A stretch of 64,000 bases of DNA, from positions 496,001 through 560,000 of the forward strand of contig NZ_AP029612.1 in assembly GCF_040362915.1 (NCBI RefSeq). The letters run 5' to 3'. This stretch comes from Sediminibacterium sp. KACHI17 (GTDB lineage: Bacteria; Bacteroidota; Bacteroidia; Chitinophagales; Chitinophagaceae). How positions within the stretch are numbered: position 1 is the stretch's first letter; each line of letters starts with the position of its first letter. Both the position numbers and the translations under genes were made by a program. The notes beneath the pieces are model-generated. The model was not told the DNA's origin, did not search any database, and saw only the letters and a list, made by a program, of their open reading frames with translations. Positions 8,601 through 16,673 of the stretch are shown here, piece after piece.

Positions 8601-11600
8601 ATTCAAGCCAGTGGTAATACAACGATTTGTCCTTCTTCAAAAGTTACATTATCGATTGCCTCTGTAGGAACAGCATATCAGTGGTATTTGAATGATGAGC
8701 CTATCACAGGTGCGAATTCATCTACTTATCAGGCTGGTGCTACTGGTGCATATTCAGTGGGTGTAACTGTTGATGGTAATGTTCAAATTTCAGCGCCTAT
8801 TTCTGTAACTGTTGTTGATAATGTGCCTCCATCTCCAAATGTTGTTTCATTACCAACATTGAATTTGTCGGCACCGGTTACTATCACTAATTATCCAACT
8901 GCTTCGGATAACTGTAGAGGTACGGTTACGGCTACCACAAATAGTCCGCTTACCTTCACGCAAAGTGGTACTTATACGATCGTATGGACGTACAATGATG
9001 GTAATGGCAATACTGCTACTCAAACACAGCAAGTTGTTGTCGTTAGAAATGATGTAACTCCACCGGTTTTAAATAATTTACCTTCTAATGTTACCGTTAA
9101 TTGTTCTGCAGTTCCTGCGGTACCAGTTGTTACAGCAACAGATGATGTAGATGGAACTGGTTCTGTAACATTTACAGAAAGCAGTACACGTAGCGCTGAT
9201 ATTTATAATGCAGCCTATTACAATTATACCATTACAAGAACTTGGTCTGCGACAGATGGTTCAAACAATACATCTACTGTTTCAAGAACGATTACCGTAG
9301 TAGATAATCAGGCTCCGGTATTCGGAACTATCAATAATATCAATATTGCAGCAGCTAATAATGCAGCTGGCGCCAATGTAACTTATAATGTGTCTGCGAT
9401 CGATGCATGTGGAAGTCCGGTTACATATACCTATAATATCTTATCGGGTTCATTCTTCCAGATCGGTGTAACGACTGTACAGGTGACAGCAAGAGATGTG
9501 ATCGGTAATACGGCGAATACCAGCTTTACTGTTAGCGTATTTGATAATCAGGCGCCTGCTATCACTGCTCCGGCAAATATTACTGTAAATACAGATGCGG
9601 GTAGCGCATTCGCTACAAACGTGAATTTGGGTAACGCAACTGTGAGTGATAATTCTGCATCAGGTGTTTCGATTACCAATAATGCACCAGCTCAATTCCC
9701 GATCGGTAATACAACGGTTACCTGGACAGCAACTGATGCAGCCGGTAACGCTACTACTGCTACACAAGTTGTGACTGTAAAAGATGTTGAACCGCCGGTG
9801 TTGGTTGTTCCGTCATCTGTAACTACCGTTACAAATAATAGTCAGGCTTATGCTACAAATGTTGCTTTAGGAAATGCTAGTGCAACCGATAACAGCGGTT
9901 TCGCAAACATCTCTAATGATGCACCTGGTCAATTCCCGATCGGTTCTACAACGGTTACATGGACAGCTATTGATGCTGCAGGAAATAAAACAACGGCAAC
10001 ACAACAGGTTATTGTACAAGATAAAGAAGCGCCAGTCCTGATCGCGCCAAGCAATAAAATTGTAAGTACCAATACAGGTGCAAACTTTGCTACCGGAGTA
10101 GATCTTGGTAATGCAAGTGGATCCGATAACAGTGGAATGGCGGTACAAATAACGAACAATGCTCCGTCAGTATATCAATTAGGTCAGAACCAGGTTCTTT
10201 GGACCATCACAGATGCTTTTGGAAATACTGCTAGTGCAATTCAGATCATTACTGTAAAAGATACTGAGAAGCCTTTGATCTCAGGAGTGGCTAATATCGT
10301 AGTAGATGCTCCAAGTGGTTCTAATACAGCTATTGTATCTTCTTTAGGTACACCAAGTGCAACAGACAATGTTCAGGTAGTTTCTTTGACTAATAACTCA
10401 AGTAGCACTATTTATCCGATCGGTACTACAACAATTGTTTGGACAGCTATTGATGCTGCTGGAAATGAGAATACCACTGTACAGCTTGTTATCGTTCGTG
10501 ATAAAACAGCTCCTGTATTAAGTGAGGTTCCGGCAAATACAACCGTAACCTGTGGTTCAATTCCAGCTGTTGCAACAGTGACCGCTTCAGATAACTACGA
10601 TCAGAATATCTCAGTGTCATTTACTGAATCATCAACTAAAGGCACTGATCCAACACAAGCTTCATTCTATAACTATACCATAACTAGAACCTGGACAGCA
10701 ACTGATGCAGGTCTGAACCAAGTATCTGCATCTCAGGTGATCACTGTAGTAGATAACCAAGGACCGGTGATCAATCAGCCGGTAAATATAGAGGCGAACA
10801 GTGCTTCAGGAATTTGTGGAGCTACTGTCAACTTCACGGTTACTGCTTCTGATCTTTGTGGTAGTCCGATCACATATACATACAGTAAAGCATCTGGTAC
10901 TGTATTCCCTGTTGGTGTGACCACTGTGGAAGTAACTGCAACAGATGCAAGTGGTAATAGTTCTTCTTCAAGCTTTACTGTAACAGTTCGTGATAACCAA
11001 GCGCCGGTGATCACCGCACCAGCTAATATTGATGTTGTATTTGGAGCAGCCATTAATTTGGGCAATGCAACAGCAACTGATAATTGCGGGGTGATCAGTA
11101 TTACCAACAATGCACCATCTAGCTTCCCAATTGGTATCACAGTGGTTACCTGGACTGCAACAGATGCGGCAGGAAACACAAATAAAGTGAATCAGTCTGT
11201 AACAGTTCGTGATGGCATTGCTCCTGTACTCAGTGGTGTTCCTGCAAACGTGACAGTAAGTTGCGGATCTATTCCTGCAGTTGCCAACGTAACAGCATCC
11301 GACAATTATGATCCATCTGTTACAGTGATTTTCACTGAAACATCAACCAAAGGAAGCAATCCTGCACAGGCTTCTTTCTATAATTATGTAATTACCAGAA
11401 CATGGTCTGCAAGAGATGCTTCGGGTAATCAGGTATCAGCTAGCCAAGCTATTACTGTAGTAGATACACAGGCACCGCAAATAACTCAACCTATAAACAT
11501 TGCAACCAACAGTGCAGCGGGAACTTGTGGAGCTATTGTTAACTACACTGTGACAGCAACTGATAACTGTGGTAGCCCGATCACATACACATATAGTAAA

Positions 11601-13088
11601 GCTTCCGGAACTGTATTCTCAGTAGGAATAACCACTGTTACCGTTACTGCAACGGATGCGAGTGGAAACAGTTCATCACGCAGCTTCACTGTAACAGTAA
11701 CTGATAACCAAATTCCATCTATTACTGCACCTGCCAATATCAGTGTAACATTTGGAACGGCTGTTAACTTAGGTACACCAATCGCTTCTGATAATTGTGG
11801 TGTTCCAACGGTAACCAATAACGCGCCAACAACATTCCCATTAGGTGTAACGATAGTTACCTGGACAGCTGTAGACGCTGCCGGAAATAGAAATACTGCA
11901 ACTCAAACTGTAACTGTTGTTGCCTTGACAAATTGCTCAAGCAGTATCACCGCGATCCCTGAGAATAATACATATACCGGTGGTATACCAACGAATATCT
12001 ATCTGGGTTATGGACCACAAAGAGTAACACTGCGAGTGAATGCTACAGGTGGTACTTCATATACTTATAACTGGACAGTTGTTTCAGGTAATGGTTCTTT
12101 AAGCAGCACAACAAGCAGTCAGCCTGTATTTGCTCCAACCCAAGCCGGTACTTACACGTTTGAAGTTCGTGTCAGAACTCAGGCAGGTTGTGTATCTATC
12201 AGCAGAGTGACCATTTGTGTGAAAGATATCAGAGTGAAAGGTGGTGATGATGACGATGATGATGATGACTGTGATCACAAATCACATAGTAGCAAAGATT
12301 GTAAACATAAGGATCATAAGTATCATTCTGACTGTGATCATAAGTCGCATAGCAGTAAAGATTGTAAAAACAAATCTTCCAAATACAGTCGTGATAAATA
12401 TGATAAATATGATGACGACGATGACGATGATGATTGTGATCATAAATCACATAGCAGCAAAGACTGTAAGCATAAAGATCATAAGTATCATGCTGACTGC
12501 GATCATAAGTCGCATAACAGCAAGGATTGTAAGAACAAATCTTACAAGCATGATCATGATGACGACGATGATGATGAAGATGATGATAGTCCAAAAGTGT
12601 ATCTCTGTCATGTGCCTCCTGGAAATTCAAATAATCCTCAAACGCTCAGAATCAGTATCAATGCGGTTGAGTCTCATTTGAGAAACCATCCGGGTGATAA
12701 GCTAGGATCATGTGATCAACAAGGTTGTACAGAAACCATTGTGGTAAGCACAAATCCAAATGTATCTACTGCAACTGCTACTACTGAAGAATCAGCAAGT
12801 CCTGTTGTGAAAAAACTGGTACCACAGATCAGTAGTGAATCAGACCTAGAGATTAAAGTAATGGGTAATCCAAGTCGTACCTTCTTTACCATCAAAATGG
12901 AAAGCAAGTATGAGTTGCCTGTTCAGGTTCGTGTATTTGATATCAATGGTCGTCCATTAGAGTCAAAGGCAAATCAGTTGCCTAATAGTACCATTCAGAT
13001 CGGACATAATTTGGGATCAGGTACTTACTATGCAGAATTCCAGCAAGGCACCAGAAGAAAAGTAATTCAGTTGATCAAGGTCAGATAA
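5619..13088 (+). CDS. giant T9SS-exported surface protein: LamG x3, HYR-like x13, Asp/His/Cys linker, sorting domain
   Basis: The frame is open from a GTG at 5571, but the ATG at 5619 is directly followed by a signal peptide (basic start, hydrophobic core LLSSVLSVLLLFIIS, cleavage near KAQ), so I start there, giving 2489 residues. Order of domains: LamG/concanavalin-like modules at about 29-205, 350-520 and 671-850, each ending in a CEI-x-NN-x-x-C motif and separated by Ig/PKD-like SWTGP modules; two more Ig-like modules to about 1067; 13 HYR-like modules to about 2100; one Ig-like module to about 2207; an Asp/His/Lys/Cys-rich linker (about 2208-2325); a CHVPPGN module (about 2326-2370); and a C-terminal T9SS type A sorting domain (last ~80 residues). 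Likely an adhesin or matrix protein anchored at the cell surface. Ligands are unknown. Confidence 0.93.
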   Translation: MAFSTRKLLLSSVLSVLLLFIISATKAQTNALSFDGVNDQMVVGTDTALNLNTQITIESWIKPDLTNTRNVQSVISKSSISQNTGYIFPRTDDNWNKLVFYINFNALGWRKLEVPYTAYKSSWTHVAATYDGAFMRIYINGSPAGELAVTGTITVNTNPLTVGYHNGFEGTSSEYFAGSIDEIRIWRRALVQCEIQNNLTCEVAAGGQTGLVSYFKLNQGSAGLLNSLLTSVTNSIAGRANATLNNFGLLGLTSNWIEGIATGTCSVFTPPVTSASSDKLSYLNTETIQFNATGGVSYSWTGPNGFTSTLASPTRSASGNAGTYTVAITTANGCVVKQNVTIQVSTRTGRGLHFDGINDVVTIADNPSLNTGTGLTIEAWIRPTDRNTPIQTVVNKSSFATQGYVFPRTDDGWRSISFYVHLEGQGWKIARAPYPLVNGQPQINTWHHVAATYDGFKLRIYVNGVLSATEEFVGQLSRNTNPISIGNQSGYTEFYQGNLDEVRIWNRALDLCEITNNMNCELPMPQTGLQVYYQFDQGLESVNNTAITQVTDASGNNNNGSLTNFTLLSNTSNFTAGKLTNDNTCAPFTAPTITAAANGSVLEVGSTIQLTANTDGASSYSWTGPNNFTSNQQNPTLTNAQIVNGGTYVVTAEVNGCNPLASVKVVIANKGGSITLDGVDDMLTHPSNDAFKIQNQITLESWVYPTDGQRNIQSVMGNSSRAHNYGYIFPRTDDGWKSVIFYLHINGEWKKLTAPEFNGLNQWHHVAATYDGFNMRIYVDGVLKATQEATGTITTIPPADLNTTINPNLFVIGNQPGFTEFYRGKLEEAKVWNRALNQCEIINNMNCELQPSQSGLVAYYKFNQGWANVANAETSVIDAGGNNRHLSLVNVAQDGTASNWSDFKVNGTCSTYAEPPVTAQANGSVFGIGSTIRLFANGGTAYEWTGPSSFESNSPSPIVYNAQSVNTGIYTVGVPFVNCKIYKSVRLTVTPLPAIQASGNTTICPSSKVTLSIASVGTAYQWYLNDEPITGANSSTYQAGATGAYSVGVTVDGNVQISAPISVTVVDNVPPSPNVVSLPTLNLSAPVTITNYPTASDNCRGTVTATTNSPLTFTQSGTYTIVWTYNDGNGNTATQTQQVVVVRNDVTPPVLNNLPSNVTVNCSAVPAVPVVTATDDVDGTGSVTFTESSTRSADIYNAAYYNYTITRTWSATDGSNNTSTVSRTITVVDNQAPVFGTINNINIAAANNAAGANVTYNVSAIDACGSPVTYTYNILSGSFFQIGVTTVQVTARDVIGNTANTSFTVSVFDNQAPAITAPANITVNTDAGSAFATNVNLGNATVSDNSASGVSITNNAPAQFPIGNTTVTWTATDAAGNATTATQVVTVKDVEPPVLVVPSSVTTVTNNSQAYATNVALGNASATDNSGFANISNDAPGQFPIGSTTVTWTAIDAAGNKTTATQQVIVQDKEAPVLIAPSNKIVSTNTGANFATGVDLGNASGSDNSGMAVQITNNAPSVYQLGQNQVLWTITDAFGNTASAIQIITVKDTEKPLISGVANIVVDAPSGSNTAIVSSLGTPSATDNVQVVSLTNNSSSTIYPIGTTTIVWTAIDAAGNENTTVQLVIVRDKTAPVLSEVPANTTVTCGSIPAVATVTASDNYDQNISVSFTESSTKGTDPTQASFYNYTITRTWTATDAGLNQVSASQVITVVDNQGPVINQPVNIEANSASGICGATVNFTVTASDLCGSPITYTYSKASGTVFPVGVTTVEVTATDASGNSSSSSFTVTVRDNQAPVITAPANIDVVFGAAINLGNATATDNCGVISITNNAPSSFPIGITVVTWTATDAAGNTNKVNQSVTVRDGIAPVLSGVPANVTVSCGSIPAVANVTASDNYDPSVTVIFTETSTKGSNPAQASFYNYVITRTWSARDASGNQVSASQAITVVDTQAPQITQPINIATNSAAGTCGAIVNYTVTATDNCGSPITYTYSKASGTVFSVGITTVTVTATDASGNSSSRSFTVTVTDNQIPSITAPANISVTFGTAVNLGTPIASDNCGVPTVTNNAPTTFPLGVTIVTWTAVDAAGNRNTATQTVTVVALTNCSSSITAIPENNTYTGGIPTNIYLGYGPQRVTLRVNATGGTSYTYNWTVVSGNGSLSSTTSSQPVFAPTQAGTYTFEVRVRTQAGCVSISRVTICVKDIRVKGGDDDDDDDDCDHKSHSSKDCKHKDHKYHSDCDHKSHSSKDCKNKSSKYSRDKYDKYDDDDDDDDCDHKSHSSKDCKHKDHKYHADCDHKSHNSKDCKNKSYKHDHDDDDDDEDDDSPKVYLCHVPPGNSNNPQTLRISINAVESHLRNHPGDKLGSCDQQGCTETIVVSTNPNVSTATATTEESASPVVKKLVPQISSESDLEIKVMGNPSRTFFTIKMESKYELPVQVRVFDINGRPLESKANQLPNSTIQIGHNLGSGTYYAEFQQGTRRKVIQLIKVR
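9056..11925 (+). repeat. HYR supermodule repeat A-B-C in the giant gene
   Basis: Thirteen HYR-like modules of 70-85 residues lie between 8821 and 11925. Modules 8-9-10 (about 10504-11215) and 11-12-13 (about 11216-11925) are the same three types in the same order, an approximately 710-bp duplication. Type A has C-GSIPAV and FTE-S-TKG; type B has CGSPITYTYSKASGT; type C has ITAPANI and DNCGV. Modules 2-3-4 (from about 9056) follow the same order with more divergence, and modules 5-7 are extra type C copies. Module borders are by eye. Confidence 0.8.
12241..12594 (+). repeat. two-unit Asp-rich / CxHxxHx4C repeat coding region
   Basis: In-frame repeat inside the giant gene. Each unit starts with a run of eight Asp codons (mixed GAT/GAC), then two copies of C-D-H-K-S-H-x-S-K-D-C separated by KHKDHKYH-x-D. 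Unit 1 covers about 12244-12410 and unit 2 about 12411-12555, followed by a further Asp run. The encoded protein has four CxHxxHx4C motifs. The purine/pyrimidine bias gives long shadow frames on both strands, which I do not count as genes. Confidence 0.85.
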
Positions 13089-13146
13089 AACGTTTTCGTA
13101 ACCCCAACCTATAGAAAACCCCTTATCCGGGAAAACCCAAAAGAGA

Positions 13147-13182
13147 AGAGCAGTTCCAATGGAATGGCTCTTTTTCTTTTTC
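13147..13182 (+). terminator. intrinsic terminator after the giant gene
   Basis: AGAGC pairs with GCTCT and TTCC with GGAA around the loop AAT, with a 2-nt mismatch bubble between the two helices, followed by TTTTTCTTTTTC. The placement about 60 bases past the stop fits. Confidence 0.7.
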
Positions 13183-13449
13183 AGACAGTAGCATTGGTAC
13201 TACAAGTGAATCCGGGGAATCGGTTGAGCTTTGTAGTGAAATCTGTACAAGCCCTTTGTAGTGATTGCTCAAACCCCTTATTTTATTAGGTAGGTTTCTA
13301 CAAAGTCCATCCGCCTTTTTTTTGTTGATATAAATGAAGAGGTTCATATAACAGATTATATATCTGCGTTTGTAGTTGCGTTGCTACCATTCAGACAACC
13401 GACACTACCTTATTTTCATCATTACCGTTATTTGCCACGGGGCTGCATT

Positions 13450-13489
13450 GGAGTCACTTTGTACCATCAAATCAAAGTGATTTCACTCC
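13450..13489 (+). promoter_or_regulatory. hairpin abutting the start codon of the NHL protein gene
   Basis: TCACTTTG at 13454-13461 pairs with CAAAGTGA at 13473-13480 around an 11-nt loop. GGAG at 13450-13453 can also pair with CTCC at 13486-13489, the four bases just before the ATG. If it folds in the mRNA it would cover the ribosome landing zone. This is a structural prediction by eye only. Confidence 0.45.
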
Positions 13490-16054
13490 ATGCAACTGCA
13501 GCGCCAAATCATCTATCAAATCGCAACTCAGGTCAGCAAAAGCCTGTTCATTTTGCTGTTGTTGCTGATTTCGAATGGCGCTTCTGCTGACTCTACACTG
13601 ACCATTATCAACGCAAAAAAAAGTCTCAGTTTTACCGCTTCTTCTTTTTGTCAAAATGCAGATATTGAAATCAGTGGCGTTTCTCCTAAAGTAGAGAAAC
13701 TATTATGGAAGTATAATGGTCAATCACTTAAAAACAGTTACACCCCTTCGTTGATACAAACTGTTGCAGGAACTGCCGTAGAAGGAACCAATGATGATGA
13801 ATTTCGTTATCCAAGCGGCATTGCTGTAGATGCTGCCGGAAATATTTATATCGCTGATCAGTTCAATCATCGTGTTCAAAAATGGATGCCCGGTGCGAAA
13901 CAGGGAATTACTGTTGCGGGTGGTCGTGGACAAGGGGATGCTCCTGATCAATTGGATTATCCAATGGGAGTAGCAGTTGATAAAGAAGGGAATCTATATG
14001 TCTCTGATGCTGCGAATCAGCGTATCCAGAAGTTTACACCTTCTAATGCCTATGGTATTACTGTTGCCGGGGGTAATGGCAGAGGTAATAAAGCCAATCA
14101 ATTCAATATGCCTTTCGGTATTTGTTTAGATGCTGATGGTAATATCTATGTAGCCGATAATTATAATCATCGTATACAAAAATGGGCGCCCGGAGCTGCT
14201 GAGGGGATTACTGTTGCAGGTGGAAAGCAAGCAGGTAGCAAGGCTGATCAACTCAGGTATCCAAGCAGTGTGAAAGCAGATGTAGCAGGTAATCTGTATA
14301 TCGCTGATGCAGCAAATGATCGTATTCAACTATGGATGAAAGGTGCAGTGGAAGGGATCACTGTAGCAGGAGGCAAGCGAGGATCAGCAGCTGATCAGTT
14401 ATACTTTCCAACCGATATTGCCATCAATGAAAATGGTGACCTTTTTATAGCTGATGAAACCAATCAGCGCATCCAACGTTGGAATAAAGGTGCGAAACAA
14501 GGAGTAACAGTTGCAGGAGGTAATGGATTAGGAAAGGGGATGAATCAGTTCTCATATCCTTATGGATTATTTATTGACAGAGATGAAAATATCTATGTAG
14601 CAGATCAATACAATCATCGCGTTCAACTTTTTCGTAATCCTGAAGCACCGATCAGTTATCAGTTTTCCTTTAAAGCTACACGCCCCGGTATTTATGAAGT
14701 TGAATTGTTTTACAGAGACGGACATTCAGAAAAACTGAATGAACTGAATATCCATGAAAGTCCTGTTGTAGCCCCTATTGAAACTGCTTCAAATTTTTGT
14801 AGCGGTAGTGAATATCAATTAAAAAACAGCTATTCAGGAGGTCACTGGTCTGTAAGTGATCCGACAATTGCAACGATTGATCAACAAGGAACATTGAAAA
14901 CATTGGCTGCCGGAAAACTTACGGTTGCGTATCAGGTAAAATCTAATGAAGGCTGTGAAGCAATAGTTCATACTGACATACAGATTACGCCAATACCTCA
15001 GTTGCCTAAAATTGAAATGGCCCCATTATTGGTACAACAGTCTTCTGCGGCGTTTGCACAAAGTTCACAACTTTGTGAAGGCAGTAGCATTGATCTCAGA
15101 CCGATGATGGGAAATGGTTTTTGGTCGGTAAATGATAGCTCAATCGCGACCATTCGTCAACATACACTGTATGGAAAAAATGCCGGTGTCGTAACAGTTC
15201 AATATACGTTACAGGAAAATGGATGTATAGCAACTGCACAAACACAGTTCGAAGTAGCGGCAGCACCTGCGCCTATTGAGATTCATGGGTATAAAAAAGT
15301 GGTGACAGGACAAACGATCCGTTTAATTCCAGAGACAGTAGGTGGAGTATGGAGATCAGAACAGAATAATTATCTGGATATTGATGCAGCAGGATATATC
15401 AAAGGGTTGCAACCAGGCGTTGCGGAAGTACAGTATCAGAAGATGCAAGCTTCGGGTTGTGTAGCTAAAGGTACTGCGGCCATCTTGGTTCAACCGCAAG
15501 TACCTATTGTGAAAGATGCATCATATGATCTGAGAAAATATGGAAACACTATCAATGTTGAACAGCAAGTGACAGCCTTACCGGGTGCTGCTCTTCAATT
15601 TTATGCTTCTGCAGAAGCAAATCAATTGCCTATTCAGCCTGCAGTGCTCAATAAAATCGGTACTCAAACTATTTGGGTGGCGCAGGTTGTAAACGGGGTT
15701 GCCAGTCAACGTGTTCCTTTCAAAGTAATGATTCTTAACACTACTTCAGTAATTACCAATGATCAGCAGTTCAATATCAAAGTGATCGGAAATCCTGCTA
15801 CACAATTTTTTACTGTTCAACTGAACAGCAAAACCTCACAATTACCTATTACCATGAAAGTGGTAGATGTGCAGGGCAGATTGATCGAGCAGAAAAATCA
15901 ACTACAAGCGAATAGCACTATTCAATTCGGGCAAACCTATACCGCAGGACAATACTTCGTTGAATATACACAGGGTGCTCAAAGAATGGTGGTATCACTG
16001 CTGAAATTAGGTGTACCTGTCCGCACAAATTCTCATACCGCTGCAGTGTATTGA
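13490..16054 (+). CDS. T9SS-exported protein with six-repeat NHL propeller and Ig-like modules
   Basis: An 854-residue secreted protein. The signal peptide has core SKSLFILLLLLISNGASA. Six NHL repeats span about residues 100-383; each has the pattern Y/FP-x-G-hydrophobic, D-x-x-GN-hydrophobic-Y-hydrophobic-AD, N-x-RIQ, and ends ITVAGG. They should form one six-bladed beta-propeller. Three BIG2/Ig-like modules follow (W-S-V-x-D-x-x-IATI and a similar third), each closed by a Cys. The C-terminal sorting domain (IKVIGNPATQFFTVQL onward) is closely similar to that of the giant protein upstream. Unusually, 14 residues (GVPVRTNSHTAAVY) follow the normal end of the sorting domain. Probably surface-attached; ligand unknown. 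Confidence 0.92.
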   Translation: MQLQRQIIYQIATQVSKSLFILLLLLISNGASADSTLTIINAKKSLSFTASSFCQNADIEISGVSPKVEKLLWKYNGQSLKNSYTPSLIQTVAGTAVEGTNDDEFRYPSGIAVDAAGNIYIADQFNHRVQKWMPGAKQGITVAGGRGQGDAPDQLDYPMGVAVDKEGNLYVSDAANQRIQKFTPSNAYGITVAGGNGRGNKANQFNMPFGICLDADGNIYVADNYNHRIQKWAPGAAEGITVAGGKQAGSKADQLRYPSSVKADVAGNLYIADAANDRIQLWMKGAVEGITVAGGKRGSAADQLYFPTDIAINENGDLFIADETNQRIQRWNKGAKQGVTVAGGNGLGKGMNQFSYPYGLFIDRDENIYVADQYNHRVQLFRNPEAPISYQFSFKATRPGIYEVELFYRDGHSEKLNELNIHESPVVAPIETASNFCSGSEYQLKNSYSGGHWSVSDPTIATIDQQGTLKTLAAGKLTVAYQVKSNEGCEAIVHTDIQITPIPQLPKIEMAPLLVQQSSAAFAQSSQLCEGSSIDLRPMMGNGFWSVNDSSIATIRQHTLYGKNAGVVTVQYTLQENGCIATAQTQFEVAAAPAPIEIHGYKKVVTGQTIRLIPETVGGVWRSEQNNYLDIDAAGYIKGLQPGVAEVQYQKMQASGCVAKGTAAILVQPQVPIVKDASYDLRKYGNTINVEQQVTALPGAALQFYASAEANQLPIQPAVLNKIGTQTIWVAQVVNGVASQRVPFKVMILNTTSVITNDQQFNIKVIGNPATQFFTVQLNSKTSQLPITMKVVDVQGRLIEQKNQLQANSTIQFGQTYTAGQYFVEYTQGAQRMVVSLLKLGVPVRTNSHTAAVY

Positions 16055-16141
16055 TTTCAACAAACAGGTGTTTTTGGGAGTTATGTCTTCTTTCTCTACA
16101 GGTTCTCAAAATTCTTTAGCTTCGCAGCATAATCATTGATC

Positions 16142-16543
16142 ATGAAATATTCACAGCAGATAGGCATTGCAGCGGCATTAGTATTGTTGGGACTTTGTTT
16201 TTTACCCTGGACAATCATTGAAAGTAAGGGGTTGACGATTTCCGGATTTGCCGCAGAGGGTACAAGCTTTGGAAGACCCGGACTATTTCATGTTTTCTTT
16301 TGTACAGCCGCCATCTTGTTCTTTGCGATACCGCGTATCTGGACCAAACGAACCAATGTTTTTATAGGAGCTATTAATCTGGCCTGGGCTATTCGTAACT
16401 ATGTACTGGTTTCAAGTTGTATGTTCGGAGAATGTCCGGTAAAACAACCGGCATTGTATGGTATACTTGCTTGTGCCATTATCATTCAAATCATGGTACT
16501 GTTCCCAAAGATGCCGGTGGTGAAGAGAGAAGAAGGGGAATAA
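16142..16543 (+). CDS. four-helix membrane protein, unknown function
   Basis: A 133-residue protein with four predicted transmembrane helices (about 7-25, 45-65, 72-92 and 103-124) and a basic C-terminal tail. The ATG at 16142 is preferred over the in-frame TTG at 16136. Two Cys lie in the loop before the last helix (SSCMFGECPVKQ). I do not recognise a family. It is followed directly by a long heptad repeat. Confidence 0.6.
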   Translation: MKYSQQIGIAAALVLLGLCFLPWTIIESKGLTISGFAAEGTSFGRPGLFHVFFCTAAILFFAIPRIWTKRTNVFIGAINLAWAIRNYVLVSSCMFGECPVKQPALYGILACAIIIQIMVLFPKMPVVKREEGE

Positions 16544-16550
16544 GAAATTG

Positions 16551-16666
16551 AGAAATAAGAAATAAGAAATAAGAAATAAGAAATAAGAAATAAGAAACAA
16601 GAAACAAGAAATAAGGAAGTAATGAAGATCAGTTTCTTATTTCTTGTTTCTTGTTTCTTATTTCTT
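16551..16666. repeat. nine tandem heptads (AGAAATA) plus 31-bp perfect inverted repeat
   Basis: Nine 7-nt words run from 16551 to 16613: six AGAAATA, two AGAAACA, one AGAAATA. The last ~31 bases of this array (16585-16615) are perfectly reverse-complementary to 16636-16666, with a 20-nt loop. The element fills the gap between convergent genes (membrane protein ending at 16543, rocD ending at 16674). It is A-rich on the left and T-rich on the right, so each strand offers a hairpin followed by T-rich sequence and can serve as a two-way terminator. Confidence 0.9.
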
Positions 16667-16673
16667 TATGTTA

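Larger units (their letters stand above)
13089..13489. other. intergenic region between the two T9SS protein genes
   Basis: About 400 bases without a gene. Besides the terminator at 13147, the sequence CTTTGTAGTGA occurs twice (13229-13239 and 13254-13264). The reverse complement CTACAAAG is at 13298-13305, so an 8-bp stem can form with the second copy. A hairpin directly abuts the next start codon (13450-13489, listed separately). No clear two-box promoter was found. Confidence 0.5.

Noticed and set aside
9867..11818. Several minus-strand frames of 76-134 residues in the HYR region
   Set aside because: Codon-repeat shadows of the HYR modules; no start signals and no domain similarity.
12229..12681. 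Open frames on both strands over the Asp/His repeat (133 aa minus, 146 aa plus)
   Set aside because: They are low-complexity translations of the GAY/CAY/AAR repeat in other frames, without start signals; the surrounding frame codes the giant protein.
16544..16670. Possible CRISPR array
   Set aside because: Repeats are contiguous 7-mers without spacers, and there are no cas genes; the structure is a heptad hairpin.
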